Source: an uncultured Pseudomonadales bacterium (GTDB lineage: Bacteria; Pseudomonadota; Gammaproteobacteria; Pseudomonadales; Pseudohongiellaceae). Taken from it: a stretch of DNA of 64,000 bases. Shown here one piece after another: positions 53,538 through 62,100 of the stretch. The notes beneath the pieces are model-generated. The model had not been told where the DNA came from. It did no database searches and saw only the letters and a list, made by a program, of their open reading frames with translations. The translations under genes and the position numbers were made by a program. The stretch spans positions 434,001 to 498,000 of the forward strand of contig CAMYOK010000006.1 in assembly GCA_947259995.1 (NCBI GenBank). The letters run 5' to 3'. Each line of letters begins with the position of its first letter. Within the stretch, counting starts at the first letter, position 1.

Positions 53538-56500
53538 TTAGTCATTCGAGGTTCCGCTCGCCAAAGCCTCTAGCGCCGCTAATTGCGAGGTAAGAAAATC
53601 TGCTGTCGAGTTGAGCTGGGAAATGATGATGTCGTTCGCCAAGAAAGATGTGCGCAAGCGCTCCTCTGAGCGCGCAATTCGCTCTTCAAGCGCCGTCCTA
53701 CTCTCGGCAATACTTTCAAGCTCGGTCGTCAAGGTGCTGGTGCGAGTCGAGAACAGCCCCCCCGTATCAAGAAAGGTATCCATCAAAACACTTAGGTCCT
53801 CGGCGATCCCTTTGATATAACTCACAGAGCCGCGCGAGCCCAGTTCGCCTCCAGTCACTGTAAGGCGAATACCTGCGGCATCGTCGGCATCACCGGAAGC
53901 GTTAGTGCCAGACCTACCGGCAGCCCCTGCGCCTGTGGCAAAACCAAAAATACCAGCCGCATTGCCACTCAAGCTATTCACCAATACCTTCGATGAAGAA
54001 CCAGTGCTATTAGAGATAATGCCAAACCCACCGGTATTGGTATCGTATTCCACCGTCACCGAGACACCAGCGGCGAGCAATGAAGGGCTGTTGTTGATTG
54101 CCGTCTGCATTGATGACGCCACAGCTATTGGGTCTGTATTGCTGATGGTGCCAAGGGTGATCGAGTCACTGAGGATGCCATCGACATTTAAGGTAAACGT
54201 ATCAGACACAGAACTAGTGCTGAGATCGCCGGCGGCGACATTGAGATAGAAGCCAGGATCAGCAGCAATATTGCCGGAACCGGCGATAAGCGTCTGCCCT
54301 ATTCCATTCGCTTCGACGCCGTTGATTGTGCCTTTAACATTAACGCCATCAATCGAAGACTCGCGCGGACTAAAGCCAGTAAAAAAACCAAGTTTATTAC
54401 CCGCATTGGTCGAAACACTGCTCATTGTAATCAAGTCAGAAACATCATCCGTTGAAAAAACGAAGCGACCTAGCTCAGTATCTGCATCATATTCATAAGA
54501 AACGGTGACGGTAAGTGCATCCTCACCAATACTGTTTGCTTGTGCGATAGCAAGACCATCAAGACCTGTTACTGTTTGTAGCGATAAACCTAGCTCATCA
54601 GTCGCTGCAACATTTACCGATGTCACTTCAATCTGCGTTCCAGCTCCTGTACCCGAGGAATAAGTGAATACCAGCTTGTCACTACCATCTAAGGTTGCAG
54701 TGACTTGCTCGTCTAGCCCCGCGCTAACCAAAGCATTCTGAACTTTTAACAAGGTATCTGCTGCATCTGTCGTTGCCGTACTTACCGTAACAGCGACAGG
54801 CCCAACCCCATCGATATCCAGTTCAAAAACGGCACTGCTTGAAGAAAAATCGAATCCTCCTGCATCCACGGCAGTGCCTGCTGTAAGCGTTGCCGGCGTT
54901 CCATCTTGTGTCACTTGAATCTGGCTGCTTGCCCCTGTCGCCACAGTTTCAAAGTAAATTTTGTTACTTCCATCTAATCGCGCCGTCACCAAACCATTCA
55001 AAGCACTGGCATCAATAGCGTCTTGAACAGCAGCCAGAGTATTTTCAATAGTGCCTGGTGTCTCTCCACCAAAAGAAACCGAGCTAGCGTCACCGTTGAT
55101 TACAATCTGTGTCTCACTGCTACCATTATCTAAGCTCAACGAAATCGACAAATTTGTTGTAGCGAAATCTTGCCCTGCTGTTAACACATCACCCACGCTT
55201 GTCTGCGCAGCCGAAGCAGCAAACTCTGGATCATTATTAATCTGGGAACTTATCGCCGTTATTAGATCATCAGGGCTGTTGTAACTTACGGGCGAACCGC
55301 TACTCCCTGGGATAGTCAACACGCTGCTACTTACCGAGTTAACAGAAAACACAAAGCTAGTGTCCGCATTGAGCAACACCGCATCGTCAAAATTTTCGCT
55401 CGACAGTCCAGTAGGGGTACTTAGACCTCCCAATTGATTTCCTAAAGCATCTCCTTGAAAGGGAGAGGTCAAACCCAACACATTGGCCATGCCATCTTCT
55501 ACAGTAACAAAGCCAAAGTTTGAACTTGAACCATATGTGTTAGAGGCCATTTCGAAACGATTTTCACTACTGTTGTAGGTCACTGCAACACGGAAGTTAT
55601 TGCTAGTATAGTCGGCGTTGGAATTTATTCGAGTTTGGATATGTGCGGCCAGGTCTTCCGCGGTGCTGTAAGTACCTTGTACTAAGCTAATATCTGCTGA
55701 CACATCATTCAAAAGCGCCGTGAATTGGTCATTATCGGCATCGATAACGATATTGCCTAAAGCTAGATCATCAACAGAGCGCCCCACATAGGATCCAGTT
55801 GTCGCTAGCTGCGTAATCTCCACATCATAAGTACCTGGCTTCGTTGCCGTGCTAGCACTTGAATAGCTAATAAGGCTGTCCGAAGCTGCCCCACTGGTGG
55901 CGAACATCGAGAGAATATCAGTTGAGTTTTCGCTGAACTTAGTCGCGAATTTAGCGCTATCAAAACTCAACATATAACTATTGTTTTGATTGGTCGTAAT
56001 CCCGATCTCAGATAAAGAACGAACGCTACCCGTAAGTCCAGTTACTGATTTTCGTAAAATAGAATTAATTTCGGAAATTGCTAAGCGTAGAGTGGAGTCG
56101 CCTGTCAGCAAGCTTCCCTGTCCATTCTCACCAGCGCTTGAATCAAACGCGGTCAGCTCGTCTGAGATAGACTTAAGCGAATTATAACTCGCGACAAATT
56201 CTTCTAATTTTGTCGATATCGATGAGGAATCTTTACTAACCGAAAGTGTTACTGGGCCAGCCGTGACACCTTTTAGATTCATGGTGGTGCCAGTGATCAC
56301 TCCGGTAACTAAATTAGTTGATCGATTTATCAATAGGCCATTGACGGTAAATAGTGCATTCTGCGCGGCGATAGTTTCGGTAAGCCGTACAGATCCTTCA
56401 ACTACCCCTTCGCTATCATCTAAACCAAAACCATCTAAGCCATCGACATCCGCCACCGCTAAACCTAATTCAGCCGTAGCTCCCGTACCAGTAGAGTTTA

Positions 56501-57761
56501 GATTCGATATCTGAATACTACTAGTAGCACCTGCAGTGGCACGAGTGAATATCAGCTCATCGTCATCATTAAGGCTAGCAACAACATCGCCGTCTAGCCC
56601 CGCATTCGCGAGTTCGGTATTGATAAGATCAACGGTTTCTTGTCGCGTCGCGGTGACAGTGTTCAGGGTAATGGTTTGCGCCGCACCACCATCGACGGCG
56701 ATATCAAAAGTGGCGTTGTTCGCGGAGAAATCGAAACCATCACTAAGTGCCCCTACCCCACTGACAGCGGCCGCAGCCCCATCCGTCAATACTTCTAACT
56801 CTTGGTCGAACCCTGTCGCCGCCGTTTCAAAATACAGTCGATCACCCTCTGACTTCGCAACGACATCACCAGCTGTAAAACCAGCCGCCGCCAGTTCGGT
56901 ATCAAGAGCCGATTGCACCGCGGCTAGGACGTCTTCTGTCGTGGATATACTGCCGTTCGAGGGAACTGTGACATTCATACTCGTGCCTTGATAGGCAAGT
57001 GTAAATGCAAGGCTATCAGTATCGAGCCCCCCCCCTGTCGAAATATCTAATGTGCTAATTGCTGTGGTAGCCGCTAGGGTAGCGTTCTGACTAGTCACGT
57101 TATAGTTGAGTGCTTTTAAACTATCAGTGCCTGAGGCAGTAATTTCAATACTATTATCGGCCCCGCTATTTTTGCCGCTAAATACCAAGCGATAACCACT
57201 ACCGTCGTCGACAATACTCGCTTGCACACCAAAATCAGCCTTGTTAACAGCGTCACGAATGCCAGTAAGGGTATTGTTAGCAGAGGATATGATTATCGTT
57301 TTCGATGTAGCATCGGCATTGAGCTCAAAACTGTCATAACTCCCACTCTCGCCATAGGTAGTCGTGCCAAACCGAAAGTTCAGCACTCCAGTCCCAACAG
57401 TACTTGTAAGCTCTTCATAAGCGCCGCTAGCGATGGAATGGGCTTGAGCTAATTGACTGACGTTAACAGTATAACTGCCAGCGGCCGCTAAGCTACTAGC
57501 AGTCCCTGTGACAGTCGCGTCATTGGTGCTACTTACAGTATTGGCGTTAAAAGTCGAAGGGAGCTTGAGTGACTGCAACACAGTATCAAAGGATGACAAT
57601 GCACTAGTGACCTCGCCATAGGCTGAAATCTTCGCCTCCGCAATGGCCTGTTTATTGTCCAGCCGCGCTTCAACCGGTGCGCGCTCCGCTTCAATAATTT
57701 GTTCCACAAGATCAGAGGTCAGTAGACCTGATCCTACACCCAGTGACTGAATAGAGGCCAT
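53538..57761 (-). CDS. fliD: Flagellar filament cap protein FliD, oversized (about 1407 aa)
   Basis: Caps the filament tip and directs flagellin assembly. FliD is usually about 450-680 residues. Here the N-terminal domain (about 1-110, with VGSGLLTSDLVEQII) and C-terminal helices (about 1320-1407, ARSEERLRTSFLANDIIISQLNSTADFL) are conserved. The FliD_C region begins near residue 464 (ALFTVNGLLINRSTN). A duplicated, beta-rich module of about 170 residues occurs twice (about 275-450 and 904-1070), and more IN-motif-like segments lie between 690 and 1300. The ATG at 57761 has GGAG 7 bp upstream. No frameshift is seen. Confidence 0.92.
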   Translation of the reverse strand: MASIQSLGVGSGLLTSDLVEQIIEAERAPVEARLDNKQAIAEAKISAYGEVTSALSSFDTVLQSLKLPSTFNANTVSSTNDATVTGTASSLAAAGSYTVNVSQLAQAHSIASGAYEELTSTVGTGVLNFRFGTTTYGESGSYDSFELNADATSKTIIISSANNTLTGIRDAVNKADFGVQASIVDDGSGYRLVFSGKNSGADNSIEITASGTDSLKALNYNVTSQNATLAATTAISTLDISTGGGLDTDSLAFTLAYQGTSMNVTVPSNGSISTTEDVLAAVQSALDTELAAAGFTAGDVVAKSEGDRLYFETAATGFDQELEVLTDGAAAAVSGVGALSDGFDFSANNATFDIAVDGGAAQTITLNTVTATRQETVDLINTELANAGLDGDVVASLNDDDELIFTRATAGATSSIQISNLNSTGTGATAELGLAVADVDGLDGFGLDDSEGVVEGSVRLTETIAAQNALFTVNGLLINRSTNLVTGVITGTTMNLKGVTAGPVTLSVSKDSSSISTKLEEFVASYNSLKSISDELTAFDSSAGENGQGSLLTGDSTLRLAISEINSILRKSVTGLTGSVRSLSEIGITTNQNNSYMLSFDSAKFATKFSENSTDILSMFATSGAASDSLISYSSASTATKPGTYDVEITQLATTGSYVGRSVDDLALGNIVIDADNDQFTALLNDVSADISLVQGTYSTAEDLAAHIQTRINSNADYTSNNFRVAVTYNSSENRFEMASNTYGSSSNFGFVTVEDGMANVLGLTSPFQGDALGNQLGGLSTPTGLSSENFDDAVLLNADTSFVFSVNSVSSSVLTIPGSSGSPVSYNSPDDLITAISSQINNDPEFAASAAQTSVGDVLTAGQDFATTNLSISLSLDNGSSETQIVINGDASSVSFGGETPGTIENTLAAVQDAIDASALNGLVTARLDGSNKIYFETVATGASSQIQVTQDGTPATLTAGTAVDAGGFDFSSSSAVFELDIDGVGPVAVTVSTATTDAADTLLKVQNALVSAGLDEQVTATLDGSDKLVFTYSSGTGAGTQIEVTSVNVAATDELGLSLQTVTGLDGLAIAQANSIGEDALTVTVSYEYDADTELGRFVFSTDDVSDLITMSSVSTNAGNKLGFFTGFSPRESSIDGVNVKGTINGVEANGIGQTLIAGSGNIAADPGFYLNVAAGDLSTSSVSDTFTLNVDGILSDSITLGTISNTDPIAVASSMQTAINNSPSLLAAGVSVTVEYDTNTGGFGIISNSTGSSSKVLVNSLSGNAAGIFGFATGAGAAGRSGTNASGDADDAAGIRLTVTGGELGSRGSVSYIKGIAEDLSVLMDTFLDTGGLFSTRTSTLTTELESIAESRTALEERIARSEERLRTSFLANDIIISQLNSTADFLTSQLAALEALASGTSND

Positions 57762-57842
57762 GCATGCTCCAAGAGCGAATTCGGTAGACGGTTTTGTCGG
57801 TGGCAATAAAGTGACCTTGCACACCACAGTTCCCATGACTAA

Positions 57843-57858
57843 TTCAAGTTATGTGCCA
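57843..57858 (-). promoter_or_regulatory. Possible sigma-54 promoter of fliD
   Basis: On the minus strand TGGCAC-N5-TTGAA lies about 82 bp upstream of the fliD start. The -24 element is perfect; the -12 element has GA where GC is expected. Sigma-54/FleQ control of fliD is usual in related flagellar systems, which supports the call. Confidence 0.4.
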
Positions 57859-58040
57859 AATCTTATAAATTTGTGCAAGCACCTGTCTTCTATAGAGTTT
57901 ATCGGCTGGACTGGGGGTTTCTTGATCTTATTTAGAGCATGGCTTTGCCTCGTTCGGCAAACGCTTGCCGCAAACTTTTGCGTTGCGAGCCTAGGCACCT
58001 TATTCTGTGTGCCCACACAAGTAGCTCATAGGAACAAACC

Positions 58041-58517
58041 ATGCAAACGGGCAAAATTCTCGCTATCTATATTGCCACCAATACCGATGACGCAGTCCGT
58101 GCGCAACAATCTGTCAAAGTGCTCCCAAACCAAGGGATTATTGGCGATCGCTACTATGCTCCCCAGCAGGAGCTTGCAATAGACACCTTGGCTCCACGTA
58201 AAGAGGACCTATCGTTAATATCGGCAGATGAATTAGAGGCGTTCAATGAAAGGTTTGAGCTAGAGATCCCCTATGGTGATTTCCGACGCAATATCATCAC
58301 CTCGGGCATCGACTTGAATGCTTTGGTAGGCAAAAAATTTCGTATAGGTTCGGCACTTTGTTTGGGGATGGAGCTGTGTGAACCTTGCAGCAAACTTGCT
58401 CGCACAGTGAACTCACACGTATTGCCCCACTTAGTAAGACGGGCCGGACTTCGCGCCGCTGTTCTAGAGATTGGCGAGATAGCTCAAGGTGACAGCATCA
58501 TAGAGTTAGGAAGTTAA
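58041..58517 (+). CDS. MOSC domain-containing protein
   Basis: Product of 158 residues matching a stand-alone MOSC domain: IIGDRYY near the start, RRNIITSGIDLNAL, and CEPCSKLAR with the conserved Cys. MOSC domains bind sulfur or molybdenum cofactor, as in molybdenum-cofactor sulfurase and YiiM-type reductases. No molybdoenzyme is nearby. It lies on the opposite strand in the middle of a flagellar cluster, between fliD and flaG. AGGAAC lies 6 bp before the ATG. Confidence 0.88.
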   Translation: MQTGKILAIYIATNTDDAVRAQQSVKVLPNQGIIGDRYYAPQQELAIDTLAPRKEDLSLISADELEAFNERFELEIPYGDFRRNIITSGIDLNALVGKKFRIGSALCLGMELCEPCSKLARTVNSHVLPHLVRRAGLRAAVLEIGEIAQGDSIIELGS

Positions 58518-58525
58518 AAAAGAAA

Positions 58526-58550
58526 AGGCACGCTGAGCGTGCCTAAATTT
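58526..58550. terminator. Bidirectional terminator between MOSC gene and flaG
   Basis: A perfect 8-bp stem AGGCACGC/GCGTGCCT with a 3-nt loop is followed by AAATTTTT on the plus strand and TTTTCTTTTTT on the minus strand, so it can end both the MOSC transcript and the convergent flaG transcript. Confidence 0.88.
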
Positions 58551-58586
58551 TTAAGGAGTGATGTGATCGGTCATTTGGTTTAAGAG

Positions 58587-58997
58587 TTAGACTTGCGCCT
58601 TGAACAAAATAATCGGTTCTTGTGCGTCTAATTTTTTTGCTAGCTCTAACGCCTCTTTGCCACCAAACTGCCGTACTAGTTTTCTTGAATTTCTGTCCAC
58701 AACGGTCACCGAAGGTTCGGCTGCGCCCAGTTCAACGCCAAAAATAATGTCCCTTTGTATCGTCTGAACATAATCGTTCAGTTTTGCGACAGCAACGTCC
58801 AGTTGTTGCTCGTTTGTATCTTTTTCCTGGGATCCTGCTTCAAGGTCTCCGCGTTCTTCCATCTCTTCTCGTCGATCGTCTTCGCTTCCTGAAAATAGAC
58901 TAGAGTGTCCTTGATCATTATTCTCGGTTTGCACTGAATTAACCTTGTCTCGCGAGACAGTTGTCGGCAGGTATCTTGTTATACTGATGTCAGTCAA
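58587..58997 (-). CDS. flaG: FlaG family flagellar protein
   Basis: Product of 136 residues; FlaG proteins affect filament length or assembly and sit between fliC and fliD in Vibrio and Pseudomonas, as here. The C-terminal domain (about 70-136, LDVAVAKLNDYVQTIQRDI and VTVVDRNSRKLVRQFGGKEALEL) is diagnostic; the N-terminal 65 residues are polar and acidic. I choose a TTG start at 58997 because a perfect GGAGG lies 6 bp upstream. The open frame extends 12 codons further without a ribosome site. Confidence 0.85.
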   Translation of the reverse strand: MTDISITRYLPTTVSRDKVNSVQTENNDQGHSSLFSGSEDDRREEMEERGDLEAGSQEKDTNEQQLDVAVAKLNDYVQTIQRDIIFGVELGAAEPSVTVVDRNSRKLVRQFGGKEALELAKKLDAQEPIILFKAQV

Positions 58998-59063
58998 GGT
59001 ATGCCTCCAAAACGCGTCTCTAAAATTACTCAATCATCTAAACCTGCTCGCAGATTATCTGTT

Positions 59064-59096
59064 TTGGCGCCCCGACTCAAGATGTCGGGGGCCAAA
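59064..59096 (-). repeat. Strong hairpin downstream of flagellin gene
   Basis: A 7-bp GC-rich stem (CCCCGAC/GTCGGGG) around a 7-nt loop is extended past a one-base bulge by GGCGCC-flank pairs and three A-T pairs. It lies 14 bp after the fliC stop. There is no T-run, so it may be a partial terminator or a 3' stabiliser that sets the fliC to flaG ratio. Confidence 0.55.
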
Positions 59097-59109
59097 TCAG
59101 AAGTTCAAC

Positions 59110-62100
59110 TTACTGGAGTAGTGAAAGCACCTGCTGTGGAGCAGCATTTGCTTGTGCAAGGATCGAGATACCTGCTTGTTGCAGAATCTGACTTCTTGAT
59201 AGTGCCGCCGCTTCAGAAGCGAAGTCAGCATCAAGAATTCGAGAGTTTGCAGCTGACAAGTTCTCTGACGTTACCGCCAGGTTAGAGATTGTCGTCTCAA
59301 AACGGTTTTGGATCGCACCGAGATCAGCTCGTGCACTGTTCACAGCATTCAGCGCGTTATCGACTGCGGCTAGCGCTGCGTTAGCACCATCTTGAGTAGA
59401 GATATCTACTTCAGTGAGGAACTGACCAGATACACCACCACCGTAGTTGCCTTGTTTGAGGCCGAGAGACTCAAGCGCTGAGTTACCGTTCGTACCACCA
59501 CTTACTTCAATGCTACCAGCAGAGCTAAGAGTCACAGTAGAGTAAGTTGTTACCGCCACATCATCTGCATCAGCGACTGCTTCAAGCGTGAAGTTGTTAG
59601 AGGAGATCGCAGAGCCAGCAAGACCGAAGTTAGTCGCTGTCGCACCACCTTCTGTATCAAAGGCTAGAACAATGTTGCGACCGTCAGAGGCTGTTAGCGT
59701 TAAGCTCGAACCATTGTCTTCAGCTACCACACCTGTTTGACCACTTACCGCATTGATCTGGTTAACTGCCTGAGCACGGTTCGAGTCAGCAGTTGATTGA
59801 ACCGTTAAGCCAACCGCTACTCCATTGACGTAGACAGTACCAGTATTAGCTTCTGTTCCCGCTGTTGCAGTAGCGCCTACAACTTCCGTTGCATTTACGC
59901 TCGCTGTTACACCAGTGGAGCCAGTAGTACGATTAATCGCAGCTGCAATTGAGATGCCAGAAGCCTGCTTACTGCTTGATAACGCATCGCTGTAAGAAGC
60001 TGTATCATCAGCCGCTTTTGCAGCACCGATAGAGACGCCATTTATGACGAGGTCGCCATCTGAAAGATTCGCCACAACATTGGCACCCGCAGCACCTGTA
60101 TCAGTACCATCAACAAGACCAAGCTGCGCATTCGTGACAGCATCAGCAGATGCAATTTCTACAGTGCTAGAAGCGCCAGTAGAGTCCGACTTGATAGCTA
60201 GGAAGTTGTTTGCATCGATATACGCTGTCGCACCTGAGATATCGGCATTAACCGCTGCTAAAAGTGCAGTGGTATCGGCGATGTTTGTATCAATTACTAC
60301 TGCTTGTGCAGAGCCACCGTCAACAGTAAACGAGAACGTCGCATTTGTTGACGTGGCAACTAGCGCATCGCCCGTGTCAGTTCCAACAATGCCGAAGAAT
60401 GCAGCAGCGCTTACTGAACCGCCATTGTCAGCGATCGTTAGTGTATCACCACTATTCACAAGCTCAGTGAAAACTAAGTTCAGATCATTGCCAAGAGAAG
60501 TCCCTGTGAACGATGCTTCGAAGTTAGTGATACCCGCACCAGTTAACTGACCATTGATGTAGGTCGCTAATGAAGCGCCATCGTCGGCTGCAGTGGCATA
60601 ATCCGTACCACTTAGTGTAATCGTCGCTGTGCTTGCACCGTCGTTCACAGTGAAGCTAACATCGTCGCCATCTGTACCTGCGACTTCTGTTTCTGCGGCA
60701 CCGGTCGTAATTTCATCTTCTGAACTGTTATTGCCAACAACGTTGGAGATTACAACCGTACTTGTTGTTCCTGAGGAGTCAGAAACAATCTGTAGAAAGC
60801 TGCTGCCATCTAGTTGCGCAGTTGCATCTGTAAGTTGCGCGTTAATGGCATTCAATAACCCAGCTGAATCTGCAATGTTACTGTCAAGGGTAATGGTTTG
60901 CGTCGCACCACTGTCAACTACCACATCAAAGGAAAGTGTATCGATAGTTCGAGCCACACCAGCAGAGGTCGTTTCACCACCATCGAATCCGAACAATGCT
61001 TGTGCGCCTGGCTCCGCAACACTGTCTGTTAGCGTCCAGTTACCACCATCGTTTACTTGCCCAGTGATTTGAAGTTGATCACCAGTACCCACGTTAATGA
61101 CTTCGACTTCAACAAGAGCGCCATCAAGCTGGCTATTGATATCAGCAACAACGGCAGCAAAGTTCGCATAAGCACCATCAACTTGGACTTCTTGTGAATA
61201 GCCAGTAGTAGCATTCGCGATCGTAAAAGTCAGAGGAGAAAATGTTAAACCTAAAGCTGTTGTATCCTCGTCACCATAGGTTGTTGATGCAACACCCGCG
61301 TTTGATTCATTGCTAAAGTCGAAACCTGCAAACGCTGATAGATCAACGTCAAATGTGCCTGTACCAGAGGTAGCATCAACATTAAAGTTTAAACTGGCAT
61401 TGGCAACATCCTCAGTACCTACGAGAGTCGCGGCAGTGCCAGCACTTACAGCCACGCTAAAGTCAAAACCTGCAAACGCTGATAGATCGACGTTACCCGT
61501 CAATTCAGCTGCGACACCAGCTTGTGCGGCACGTGCAACAGAACTAAGGCTTGCAACCCCAGCAGTGTACGAACCCGCTGCCAGACCAGCACTTGCAAGA
61601 TCACTACCACTCACATCTATACTAGAAGTATTAGACCCTGCTACAAGAGTGATACCGCCCGTGTAAGTCCCAGCTGAAGCAAGACCAGTATTCGCAGCAG
61701 TCAAAGTATCGAAAGCAATCTCGATGTTACGACCATCTTCTGCAACCAATGAGACACCAAGTGCATCATCGCCGCTATCTACAGCTGTTACGCCGGTAAG
61801 AGCAGACTGTGCATTAATGGCACTTACTACTGCCGAACGCGTAGAGGCGCCCTGGCCAGTCGTATCAACACTGATTTCTGTACCGTTAATGGTAACCGAA
61901 CCAGATGCCGCGCCTGCAGTTAAGCTGCTACCTGCCGCGATATTTTCGTCAACCAAAGCTGAAACGCCTGATTGGCTAGATGCGCGGTTAACTGCAGCAG
62001 CCTTGGCAATGGCACTTGCTGCAATGTTGTCAGTTGAGGCTGAATCATCAGAAGCACGCGATGCTCCGATAGTCACACCGTTGATTACTAGATCGCCAGC

